Source: Bacteroidota bacterium (lineage in GTDB: Bacteria; Bacteroidota; Bacteroidia; B-17B0; Aurantibacillaceae). From it: a stretch of 64,000 nt of DNA. A program made the translations under genes and the position numbers. This document shows positions 16,449-24,629 of the stretch, piece after piece. Below the pieces are notes generated by a model, which was not told the DNA's origin, made no database searches, and saw nothing but the letters and a program-made list of their open reading frames with translations. How positions within the stretch are numbered: position 1 is the stretch's first letter; every line of letters begins with the position of its first letter. The stretch spans positions 62,001 to 126,000 of the forward strand of contig JANYGK010000021.1 in the NCBI GenBank assembly GCA_025362395.1, given 5' to 3'.

Positions 16449-16640
16449 AATGTTAGAGGTGAGATTGCTTCGTGCCTCGCACTAACGAAATGCTAGTATG
16501 AGATTGCTTCGTGCCTCGCAATGACGAATGCCAGATGTGGGATTGCTTCGTGCCTCGCAACGACGAGATGCTAGAGGTGAGATTTGTTTTGTGTCTCGCA
16601 CTAACGAAATGCTAGTGTGAACTTGCTTCGTTCAATGCAA
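16424..16640 (+). repeat. right array of the 39-40-bp repeat (six units)
   Basis: Units with GATTGCTTCG or a variant start at 16424, 16463, 16502, 16541, 16581 and 16621, giving spacings of 39, 39, 39, 40 and 40 bp. The linkers (ACGAATGCTAGAGGTGA and variants) are conserved too, so this is a true tandem repeat and not a CRISPR array. The last, decayed unit runs into the 3' end of the next gene (stop at 16632). Confidence 0.85.
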
Positions 16641-17648
16641 TTTATATTTCGCATACAATGCCGCGTATTTTTTTAAATGCCGGAGGTTGTAGTAATCTAC
16701 GCGTATTCTTTTTATTTCTAAAGGGCCGCCGTCCGATTTTTTCATTAATTTATAGGTGCCGGCTTTCATGGCCCTGTTTTTTAATTCCCGATCCATTAAT
16801 TCTTTATAGATGCTAAGTTGCCTGTCTATTGAGGTAGTATCGCTTGTATATTTATAGTGTTTCATCCAATGCAGTAGTTTATTTGTTATGTCTTTGTATT
16901 CATCTACGCCGGTGTAAGAGTATTGATAATTATCGAACAGTTGTTTTATGACAGAGTCTGTTTGGTGAATATAGGATCTGATCTCACTAAAATCGTTTGC
17001 CGTAATTTTATCTGTTAATTTGGAATATCCAAAGCAATATTGAAGGCCAATCCTAACTGTAAATTCTGTTTCATAACGGTACGTGTCGAAAGGTTTTTTT
17101 AAGAAATTAATAGTATATGACCGGGAGCCTTCATAATACACATGCTCTTTAGAGCTTCTGTAAACTACACCTGCTTTTATAAATGAGGAGAGGTTAACTG
17201 CGTGTGGAAAGTGATAGTAATAGCCTAATAATCCTGTATAGCTTTGTGCGGTAATGTCAGAATACGTAACTTCATAATCTCTCCCTCCTTTAAATAAATA
17301 ATTGGGGTCGCTGGAACTCCCTACTAAACTTCCATATTCTACATCCAATGAAATTTTATGATAGGGTTTTTTAAAATTCAGTTCGCTTCCCGCACCTATA
17401 ACAGGGCCTAATAAGCTCCAGATCTTCGAAATGTTAGAACCTGATCCGCTATAACTTCCCCAACTTAATGAAGGTAACTGGTAGCCGCCTTTTATATTAA
17501 ATGAAAACATTTTGGAAGACAGGAGTTTTACACCTACTTGTAATCTCCGCGGGAAATCGTATTCTATTAAAAGCTTAAGCCGGTGGGGAGATTGGCTATA
17601 CAATTGTATGGTGAGCAATGCAAAGAGTATAATAAAGGATCTTTTCAT
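16632..17648 (-). CDS. hypothetical exported protein, probably outer-membrane beta-rich
   Basis: 338 aa, not recognised as a named family. It begins with a signal peptide (MKRSFIILFALLTIQLYSQS). Residues 20-205 consist of alternating short strands rich in aromatics and glycine (FNIKGGYQLPSLSWG, ISLDVEYGSLVGSS, SSFIKAGVVYRSS, FTVRIGLQYCFGYSKL), as in a small beta barrel. The C-terminal 130 residues are charged and probably helical (YKDITNKLLHWMKHYKY, YKELMDRELKNRAMKAG). Its stop codon lies inside the last decayed unit of the GIY-YIG-linked repeat array. Function unknown. Confidence 0.7.
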   Translation of the reverse strand: MKRSFIILFALLTIQLYSQSPHRLKLLIEYDFPRRLQVGVKLLSSKMFSFNIKGGYQLPSLSWGSYSGSGSNISKIWSLLGPVIGAGSELNFKKPYHKISLDVEYGSLVGSSSDPNYLFKGGRDYEVTYSDITAQSYTGLLGYYYHFPHAVNLSSFIKAGVVYRSSKEHVYYEGSRSYTINFLKKPFDTYRYETEFTVRIGLQYCFGYSKLTDKITANDFSEIRSYIHQTDSVIKQLFDNYQYSYTGVDEYKDITNKLLHWMKHYKYTSDTTSIDRQLSIYKELMDRELKNRAMKAGTYKLMKKSDGGPLEIKRIRVDYYNLRHLKKYAALYAKYKLH

Positions 17649-17775
17649 ACAATGTTTTAAAAGTAGTTTAATAAGCTTATTAATGTACTACCGTTCAATA
17701 GATATTTTTCACAGTATTTAATCCTGCCGGTATCCGCGATATTTAGTATTTTTAGGAACATTAAAATTTAAAAAT

Positions 17776-17997
17776 ATGGCGAAAACAAAAATTACGATAA
17801 ACAATAACGGTTCGGTTAAATTAGAAGGAGATTTTGAAATTGTTGATAAAAGCGGAAACCCTTATGACCTTGGAGGAAGAGAAGTTGTATCGTTATGCCG
17901 TTGCGGCCTATCTAAAAATAAACCTTTTTGTGACGGAGCCCATAACGGGCATTTTGAGCATGAAACGGTTGCTTTTGCTTTGCCTCCAAAGAAATAG
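17776..17997 (+). CDS. CDGSH iron-sulfur domain protein
   Basis: 73 aa. It has the CDGSH signature CRCGLSKNKPFCDGAH, giving the three Cys and one His that bind a 2Fe-2S cluster. The N-terminal half (ITINNNGSVKLEGDFEIVD) is the usual beta strand lead-in. Such small proteins act in electron transfer or cluster handling; no specific partner is visible. It is a single-gene unit flanked by genes on the other strand. The 180 bp downstream has no gene, only an imperfect GATGGCAATTTGCCCATC palindrome. Confidence 0.92.
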   Translation: MAKTKITINNNGSVKLEGDFEIVDKSGNPYDLGGREVVSLCRCGLSKNKPFCDGAHNGHFEHETVAFALPPKK

Positions 17998-18176
17998 TTA
18001 GGAGGCGGTTGAAGGGCGGAAAAGACTCAGGGGATTAACCGAATAGGTAAATAGAAGGCATAGTTTGGGAAATGATGAGGCAGATGGCAATTTGCCCATC
18101 ATTAAATGGGAAATAAGAGTAATCCTATACACTTCCATGAAATTTCCGACTAATGTATTATAATCATTTCACTAAC

Positions 18177-20327
18177 CTACTTCATCAACTTCATCTCATT
18201 CAATAAATATCCTGCACCCGCGTATTTATCAATGATAAATAAGGTGTAGCGCACATCTAATGTAATATTACGGCATTGGTTAGGGTTGTACATAATGTCA
18301 CTCATAGTGCCCTCCCAGTTACGATCGAAGTTAGTGCCTATTAATTCGCCTTTGGCATTAAACACCGGGCTGCCGCTGTTGCCTCCTGTGGTATGATTAC
18401 TTGCCGTAAAAGCCACCTGTATTTTTCCGTCTTTGTTAGCGTATTGTCCAAAATCTTTTTTAACGTAAAGCTCTTTTAATTTTGGCGGAACGTTAAACTC
18501 TTCATCTCCGGGAATTTCTTTTTCCATAATACCGTCAAGCGTTGTATAGTAATTATTTTCAACACCATCTTTTGGTTTATAGCCCGCTACTTTACCGTAA
18601 GCCACACGCAGTGTTGAGTTAGCATCCGGGTAAAACTTTTTATCTTTTATTACTTCCTGTTGTCCTTTAATGTAAAGCTTTTCCAACTCGTTAATTTCTT
18701 TTTCATCATACTGAAATTGTGGGAATACAGACTCCGAATAATATTTAAGGATAGCGTTTGTAATATAGTACACGGGATCTCGTTCGTAGAGGTTTGGGTA
18801 CTTTTCAATATCATTCAGCATGGCTTCCGTTTTTGTTTTATCTACAAAACTTGTGTTAGAGAATAAAAAATCCGTCATTTTTTTTGCATCATTATTATTC
18901 GCAATAATAAAAGAATCTAATACAGGGGGCCTGTTACCTGCTGCTACCCCTTTAATGTATTCGTTTAGCATAGCTTGGCAAATTTTAATATCTGTAGGTT
19001 GATTATAGCCTTTATAAAAGCCGAGTTTTTTATATTCTGCCAGTGAACCGTCAAATGTGTTTGCTAAGCCGCGCTGTTTCTTTTTAAGCTCAGCTATTAA
19101 ACTTATGTAGCCTCTCGCGTAAGTAAACGCTTCAATGGTCATTAAGCATTCGCTGTAGTAATCTACCTGTTTATTTAAAATTTTATATTCTGTATATACT
19201 TTTTGAAATTGATTAAACAGGTTACCGTATTTTTCTTTTTTTATGGGATCAGCGGTTATAGAGGTTGTAAATTGTTTTTCGAATAATTGTTTTTTTGTTA
19301 CGGCATCGTATTTTTTAAGACCGTTCATTTCACCCATCCATTTTTTATAATAGTTGGCAATGCTCGCGTACCTGCCTGCATAAGCAATTCTTACGGCATC
19401 GCTTTGGCGCATGTCCACATTCATAATGCTCAATCGTTTTTCGCGAAGCGATACTTTTAAGGGATCGCTTTCGTTCATGATCATATCAACCGCATAGCTC
19501 GATAAATATTCCTGTGTTCTTCCGGGGAAGCCGTATACCATGGTGAAGTCGCCTTCTTTATAACCTTTTAAAGAAATAGGAATCACATGTTTCGGGGTAT
19601 AAGGAACATTGTCTTGACTGTATTCCGCAGGCTTGTTGTCTTTACCGGAATAAATCCGGAACACAGAGAAATCGGCATTGTGACGAGGCCACATCCAGTT
19701 GTCTGTTTCACCGCCAAACTTACCAATAGCAGAAGGCGGGGCGCCTACCATACGTACATCTTTAAATGTTTCAACTACAAATAAATAGTATTCGTTACCG
19801 TAAAAGAACGGTCGCACAAAGGCATCATACTGAGTACCTGCCGAGGCTTCTTTTTCAATTTGTTTAATGTTTGCTTTTGTAATGGAATCTGTTTTTGCTC
19901 CGGTGCTTGTTGCCAATACCCCTTTTAATACTTTAGCGGTTACATCTTCAATACGGTTAATAATAGTAGCCGTTAAGTTGGGGGTATACACTTCTTCATT
20001 TTTATTCATGGCCCAAAAGCCATTGGTCAGGTAATCTTTTTCAACCGTGCTGTGGTAGGCAATGGATGAGTACCCGCAATGGTGATTGGTTAAAATTAAT
20101 CCTTTATCGGAAACGATCTCGGCCGTACAGCCGCCTCCAAACTGAACAATGGCGTCTTTTAAGCTCGATTTATTAATGCTGTAAATTTGTTCGGCCGTTA
20201 ATTTAAGCCCGTTCTTTTTCATGTCTTTAATATTCATGGCATTTAAAAGTTGTGGTAACCACATACCTTCGTCTGCCTTACTTATTAAGGAGGTAATCAG
20301 GATTAATGCAAGTAAAGTGTGTTTCAT
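18177..20327 (-). CDS. dpp11: S46 family dipeptidyl-peptidase, DPP11-type
   Basis: 716 aa with signal peptide MKHTLLALILITSLISKA. The chymotrypsin-fold triad is visible: His 83 in LTNHHCGYSS, Asp in WPRHNADFSVF and Ser in TGGNSGSPVF near the C terminus, with RYTLFIIDKYAGAGYLL closing the protein. Eighteen residues after the catalytic Ser is Arg (NFDRNWEG). In this family Arg there marks DPP11 (cleavage after Asp/Glu) and Gly marks DPP7. It works in the periplasm, releasing dipeptides for uptake. The gene is followed upstream by dispersed repeats. Confidence 0.93.
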   Translation of the reverse strand: MKHTLLALILITSLISKADEGMWLPQLLNAMNIKDMKKNGLKLTAEQIYSINKSSLKDAIVQFGGGCTAEIVSDKGLILTNHHCGYSSIAYHSTVEKDYLTNGFWAMNKNEEVYTPNLTATIINRIEDVTAKVLKGVLATSTGAKTDSITKANIKQIEKEASAGTQYDAFVRPFFYGNEYYLFVVETFKDVRMVGAPPSAIGKFGGETDNWMWPRHNADFSVFRIYSGKDNKPAEYSQDNVPYTPKHVIPISLKGYKEGDFTMVYGFPGRTQEYLSSYAVDMIMNESDPLKVSLREKRLSIMNVDMRQSDAVRIAYAGRYASIANYYKKWMGEMNGLKKYDAVTKKQLFEKQFTTSITADPIKKEKYGNLFNQFQKVYTEYKILNKQVDYYSECLMTIEAFTYARGYISLIAELKKKQRGLANTFDGSLAEYKKLGFYKGYNQPTDIKICQAMLNEYIKGVAAGNRPPVLDSFIIANNNDAKKMTDFLFSNTSFVDKTKTEAMLNDIEKYPNLYERDPVYYITNAILKYYSESVFPQFQYDEKEINELEKLYIKGQQEVIKDKKFYPDANSTLRVAYGKVAGYKPKDGVENNYYTTLDGIMEKEIPGDEEFNVPPKLKELYVKKDFGQYANKDGKIQVAFTASNHTTGGNSGSPVFNAKGELIGTNFDRNWEGTMSDIMYNPNQCRNITLDVRYTLFIIDKYAGAGYLLNEMKLMK

Positions 20328-20336
20328 TTTATTTTG

Positions 20337-20380
20337 TTTAACCGCAAAGAAGCGGAGTTTTTTCGCAAAGATCGCAGAGG
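20337..20380 (+). repeat. dispersed CCGCAAAG repeat, copy e
   Basis: GTTTAACCGCAAAGAAGCGG followed by TTTTTTCGCAAAGATCGCAG, 10 bp in front of the S46 peptidase start. It is the same family as the 63-bp tandem array at 13352. Confidence 0.6.
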
Positions 20381-20428
20381 TTTGTTATATAGTTTATTAT
20401 AGAGGCAGGGAGAAATTTTATTGTATAG

Positions 20429-20500
20429 CGTCATTGCGAGGCACGAAGCAATCTCCTATTTAGCGTTGGTTGAGATTGCTTCACTTTGTTCGCAATGACG
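20429..20500. repeat. large hairpin of the GIY-YIG-associated repeat, after punA
   Basis: Left arm CGTCATTGCGAGGCACGAAG plus CAATCTC (20429-20455). Right arm GAGATTGCTTC then TCGCAATGACG, ending at 20500. A 16-bp centre separates them. The arms are the same sequence as the palindromes around the GIY-YIG gene 4 kb away. It begins 7 bp past the punA stop, so it will be transcribed as a 3' structure. Confidence 0.8.
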
Positions 20501-20507
20501 GAGTATA

Positions 20508-21323
20508 TTACATCGAGCGAATTACTTCCTTAACAATCAAACTCATTTTTGGTTCTGCCGCTGCTGCAATATGCTGTACTTCTTCGTGCGTTACTTCCAC
20601 TATTTTTCCGTCAATACCTAAATCTGTTACAATGCTCACGCCAAATACACGCATGCCGCCATGCCGTGCTACAATAACTTCCGGCACTGTACTCATGCCA
20701 ACTGTATCTGCTCCTATACGGGCAATGTAGCGGTATTCGGCAGGCGTTTCAAAGCATGGGCCTGTTAAGCCCGCGTAGCTTCCCCGGCTTACTTTTATAT
20801 TATTTTGTTTTGCGATCTCTAAGGCTTTAGCAATTAATTTTTTATCGTAAGGCTCGCTCATATCAAGAAAGCGAGGCCCTAGTTCAGAAATATTTTTCCC
20901 TATTAAGGGGTTAGTAGGAAATAAATTTATATGATCGTCAATGATCATGATCTCCCCAATTTCAAAAGAAGGATTCATACCACCGCTCGCATTTGATACA
21001 ATTAAAGTATGTGCTCCAAGGGCTTTCATAACACGCACCGGGAAGGTAATTTGGTGCATGGTATAGCCTTCATAAAAATGGAAACGGCCTTGCATGGCCA
21101 TTACTTTTTTTCCGCCTAATTCGCCGAAAATTAATTTACCGCTATGGCCTTCTACAGTGCTTACAGGAAAATTTGGAACTTCTTCATAAGGAATAATATA
21201 TTCCGCACTTATTTCTTTTACTAATCCTCCTAAGCCTGTTCCTAATATGATGCCAACCTCAGGTTTAAAATTGTTTGTTTTTTCAAGAATACTTTTTGTG
21301 GTAAAATTTATTTGTTCTAACAT
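20508..21323 (-). CDS. punA: purine-nucleoside phosphorylase (trimeric, class I)
   Basis: 271 aa, the normal size for trimeric PNP. Signatures: GIILGTGLGGL (phosphate loop), EGHSGKLIFG, MQGRFHFYEGYTMHQITFPVRVMKALG, VSNASGGMN, LTGPCFETPAEYR with the substrate-binding Glu, and TVGMSTVPEVIVARH. It phosphorolyses inosine and guanosine (deoxy)nucleosides in purine salvage. It overlaps the 3' end of lpxK by 41 bp, so the two form an operon. A long palindromic hairpin lies 7 bp after the stop. Confidence 0.95.
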   Translation of the reverse strand: MLEQINFTTKSILEKTNNFKPEVGIILGTGLGGLVKEISAEYIIPYEEVPNFPVSTVEGHSGKLIFGELGGKKVMAMQGRFHFYEGYTMHQITFPVRVMKALGAHTLIVSNASGGMNPSFEIGEIMIIDDHINLFPTNPLIGKNISELGPRFLDMSEPYDKKLIAKALEIAKQNNIKVSRGSYAGLTGPCFETPAEYRYIARIGADTVGMSTVPEVIVARHGGMRVFGVSIVTDLGIDGKIVEVTHEEVQHIAAAAEPKMSLIVKEVIRSM

Positions 21324-22368
21324 AATTGATTATTGTTTCATTAAATTCATGTTCTTTATCTTTAAAATCCACCTCTATCGGCAGAACAAACAAAGGTAAC
21401 GTATTTACTATATCCTGCAAGTCAGGATCCTTTAAACGCATGGCATCTTTTTCAGTAGTTACTACAATTTTATTACCCCCTTCAATGGCATCTAATGCCG
21501 CTCTTATATCTGCAATATCTTGTAAGGTAAAGGTATGGTGGTCGGGGTATTGAATGTGTTTAACGGAAGAACCGTATTCTTTTAAATAGGTTACCATTGG
21601 TTCGGGATTACCAATGCCCGTAAATACAACTATACGATACCTGAACAGGTCGCTAAGCGTTTCAACGGTTTCTCCCGGATTTTTAAAGCCTTTTAATTCA
21701 CCGTATTTTAACCATGTAAAAAATAATTTTTGGTGTGAAAGCGGTCTAATGTCTTTAATGAAATTACGGATATCAACAGCGTTTACACGATCAGGCGTTT
21801 TGCTGATAATAATAATATCGGCACGGTTAATCCCCCTTTTTGATTCCCGTAAATTACCTGCGGGCAACATACAATCATTAAGGTAAATGTTATTATACTC
21901 ACTGACTACTATGTTGAGTTCGCACTTTAATGCACGGTGCTGAAAAGCATCATCCAACAAAATAACGGTTGGCGGATTGAGTAATGCCAGTAAGTTTTTA
22001 ACGCCATTGGGCCTGTTGGCATCTACCGAAACAAGCAAACCCGGGTTTTTTGTTTTATATTGCAAAGGTTCATCCCCAATATCAAGTGCCGTGCTGTTTT
22101 CATCGGCTATCATAAAGCCGTTTGTTTTGCGCTTGTAACCTCGGCTTAAAGTGGCAATGCTAAACTGATCTTTAAGCAAGTTTATCAAATACTCAATATG
22201 AGGTGTTTTACCGGTGCCCCCAACAGCAAGGTTACCTACGCAAATAGTGTGTACATTAAATGATTTGCTTTTTAAAATTTTCCAGTCATACAACATATTA
22301 CGGAACGCTGTAATGATTCCGTAGATAACTGCTAAGGGGAATAGTAGTATTTTTCTGACTGTCACCAA
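21283..22368 (-). CDS. lpxK: tetraacyldisaccharide 4'-kinase
   Basis: 361 aa. It has an N-terminal amphipathic/hydrophobic anchor (KILLFPLAVIYGIITAFRN), the P-loop GNLAVGGTGKTPHIEYL, the DDAFQHRAL version of the DDxFQHR motif, and the late VVTTEKDAMRL block. It phosphorylates the 4' position of the lipid A disaccharide precursor at the inner membrane. No ATG is available at the N terminus; the start must be TTG (22368) or GTG (22365). It is the first gene of an operon with punA. Confidence 0.93.
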   Translation of the reverse strand: MVTVRKILLFPLAVIYGIITAFRNMLYDWKILKSKSFNVHTICVGNLAVGGTGKTPHIEYLINLLKDQFSIATLSRGYKRKTNGFMIADENSTALDIGDEPLQYKTKNPGLLVSVDANRPNGVKNLLALLNPPTVILLDDAFQHRALKCELNIVVSEYNNIYLNDCMLPAGNLRESKRGINRADIIIISKTPDRVNAVDIRNFIKDIRPLSHQKLFFTWLKYGELKGFKNPGETVETLSDLFRYRIVVFTGIGNPEPMVTYLKEYGSSVKHIQYPDHHTFTLQDIADIRAALDAIEGGNKIVVTTEKDAMRLKDPDLQDIVNTLPLFVLPIEVDFKDKEHEFNETIINYVRTNKFYHKKYS

Positions 22369-22690
22369 ATGTATAAAGGAACTCTTTAAAAAAGTGAATT
22401 TACAGTGTTTTTGCTAAAAACGGAAATATTGTATAAATAAAAACACTATCCAAGTTTAAGCCATAAATAAATTGTATGTTTACATATCCATTCTTAATTA
22501 AACTTGATTTTATTGCCTGTTTCTTAAAATAAAAATGCCCGTTCACAGTATTAGAGCATTATTATTTTAAAAGTAGAAAAAATCGTATTCTGTTTAATTA
22601 CCGTTTTAATTTAGCAGGTATTCTGTCTTTCCCTATAATAAACATATTTCGAGAGCAACTCGAGCTTGTTCATCCTTTAACTATATTAAA
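22369..22690. other. divergent intergenic region lpxK / ice-binding gene
   Basis: 322 bp without a gene. It should hold promoters for both flanking genes, but no convincing TTTG...TAnnTTTG pair was found. A short CGAG-AGCAA-CTCG inverted repeat lies about 30 bp before the ice-binding gene. Nothing else was recognised. Confidence 0.5.
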
Positions 22691-24607
22691 ATGAAACGCA
22701 GCCGGCTAAGTATTGCAGTAACTATTATTCTTTTTTATTTTCCGAATTTAAATTTCGCACAAGCCCCTAATTTAGGCACTGCGGCCGATTTTGTACTTTT
22801 TACAACTACAGGAGCTGTTGGAAATACAGGTGTATCGCAGGTAACGGGAAATATTGGAACTAATAATGGAGCCATCACAGGGTTTGGAAATGTAAACGGG
22901 AAGTTACATAATACGGATGCGGTAACCGCCCTTTGTGCAACGGACTTGTTAAGCGCATACAACCAATTAAACAGTATGGTGCCAACTTTTTTTCCCGGCA
23001 CCCTGCTCGGAAGCGGACAGGTTTTTAACAAAGGCGTATACAATGTGCCAAGTGCTGCGTCACTAAACGGATGCCTTATTTTGGATGCACAGGGAAATCC
23101 TAATGCTGTATTTGTTTTTCAGATACAAGGCGCTTTTTCTACTGCGGCCTCGTCTAAAATTTGTTTAATTAACGGAGCCCTGGCCTGTAATGTGTTTTGG
23201 AAAGTTGAAGGGGCTGTAAGTATGGCCACAGGAACATTTATGAGAGGAAGCATCATAGCCAATAATGGAGCAATCAGTATTGGTGCTACAGACACACTTG
23301 AAGGGAGGGCGTTGTCGACAACCGGTTCGGTTACTATTTACGGAACGTTAGCTTATATGCCTTTAGGATGCGGAGTGCCTATGCTTACGGGCGCGTCTTC
23401 ACCTACACTTTCATCCGCGGACGCATATGCACTATTTGCCTCTAATGCATCCGTATTTAATACAGGCAGCACCTATATTAACGGTGATGTAGGATCTAAT
23501 TCGGGAACTACTTTAGGTTATAACCCGGTAAATGTAACAGGAACTATTCATTTAATTCCTGACGGCTCCACGGCATCTTGCTCAGTTGATCTGTTAACGG
23601 CGTATTCTTACATCAACGCATTACCTTTTGATATTGAACTTTTATATCCTTTACAGTTTGGAAATAATTTAACGCTTACTCCTCATACTTATTTATTAAA
23701 TAGTAATACAGTACTTACTGATACATTGTATCTTGATGGAGAAGGAAACTCGAACGGAATATTTGTTTTCCAGGTAAACGGAAGTTTTTCTACAAGCGTT
23801 TTTTCAAAAGTAAAATTGATTAATAAAGCACAATCAACAAATGTATATTGGAAAATTGAAGGCCCTGTAATAATAAATAACAATTCAGTATTTAAAGGAA
23901 CCATTATTTGTAATAGTGGATCAATTACTTTTAATACCGGTGCACGGCTTTATGGAAGAGCATTGGCAACTTCAGGTCCTATAAATACAAATTCAACAAC
24001 CATTACCATATTAAATGATACATCATCAAAAATCTCTGTAACATCTGCTTGTGTTTGCCTTTTTGGCCTGCCCGTCGAACTTTTATCATTTGCATGCTTA
24101 TGCGATAACCAACATACAAGGTTAAAATGGAGCACTGCGGCTGAAACTAACATTGCTTATTTTACGGCAGAGTACAGTTTGAACGGAATTAATTGGCAGG
24201 CATTAGGCTTAACGGATGCTGTTGCAAATTCACACAACATTCAAAATTATTCTTTTATGGATACACTGCATATTAATCAAACTCAATACGGTTATTATCG
24301 ACTGAAAGAAACTGATCACACCGGTTTCTTTCAGTATACTTCTATTGAAAGCATTATTGGTTGTACAAAAGAAGAGGTCGGCACTTTCCAAATCTATCCT
24401 AATCCATCAACCGGAAAATTCGCGTTTGTATTAAATACAGGGTCGCCCAATTTAATTAATATAGATAATGTTTTAGGTGAAAGTGTTTTAAGATCAGCAA
24501 GTGTAGATTCCGGTTTTGATCTGTCAGGTAACTCACCCGGGATTTATTTTGTAACTATTTATTCGGATTCAAAAACAATAAACCGGAAAATTATAGTAGA
24601 AAATTAA
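22691..24607 (+). CDS. ice-binding protein, two DUF3494 domains with T9SS signal
   Basis: 638 aa. Signal peptide (to about 23); DUF3494 domain 1 (about 24-225: LGTAADFVLFTTTGAVGNTG, VFVFQIQGAFSTAAS, VFWKVEGAVSMATGTFMRG); DUF3494 domain 2 (about 230-440: LSSADAYALFASNASVFNTG, IFVFQVNGSFST, VYWKIEGPVIINNNSVFKG); then a fibronectin-like region and a type A T9SS tail (FQIYPNPSTGKF, IYFVTIYSDSK). DUF3494 folds are beta-solenoids that bind ice and limit its growth. Two domains in tandem with T9SS export imply a secreted or surface-held ice binder. It is monocistronic; the next gene converges on it. Confidence 0.93.
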   Translation: MKRSRLSIAVTIILFYFPNLNFAQAPNLGTAADFVLFTTTGAVGNTGVSQVTGNIGTNNGAITGFGNVNGKLHNTDAVTALCATDLLSAYNQLNSMVPTFFPGTLLGSGQVFNKGVYNVPSAASLNGCLILDAQGNPNAVFVFQIQGAFSTAASSKICLINGALACNVFWKVEGAVSMATGTFMRGSIIANNGAISIGATDTLEGRALSTTGSVTIYGTLAYMPLGCGVPMLTGASSPTLSSADAYALFASNASVFNTGSTYINGDVGSNSGTTLGYNPVNVTGTIHLIPDGSTASCSVDLLTAYSYINALPFDIELLYPLQFGNNLTLTPHTYLLNSNTVLTDTLYLDGEGNSNGIFVFQVNGSFSTSVFSKVKLINKAQSTNVYWKIEGPVIINNNSVFKGTIICNSGSITFNTGARLYGRALATSGPINTNSTTITILNDTSSKISVTSACVCLFGLPVELLSFACLCDNQHTRLKWSTAAETNIAYFTAEYSLNGINWQALGLTDAVANSHNIQNYSFMDTLHINQTQYGYYRLKETDHTGFFQYTSIESIIGCTKEEVGTFQIYPNPSTGKFAFVLNTGSPNLINIDNVLGESVLRSASVDSGFDLSGNSPGIYFVTIYSDSKTINRKIIVEN

Positions 24608-24629
24608 TAATCTAATATCAATTAGAACT

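Noticed and set aside
16424-16640. Regularly spaced repeats resembling a CRISPR array
   Set aside because: The sequences between the repeated arms are conserved too, spacing is 39-40 bp overall, and there are no cas genes.
18071-18103. AATGATG...CATCATT palindrome as a terminator of the CDGSH gene
   Set aside because: Stem is interrupted and no T run follows on either strand.
22366-22380. TACATTTG box as lpxK promoter
   Set aside because: It overlaps the probable start codon and has no TTTG partner at the right distance.
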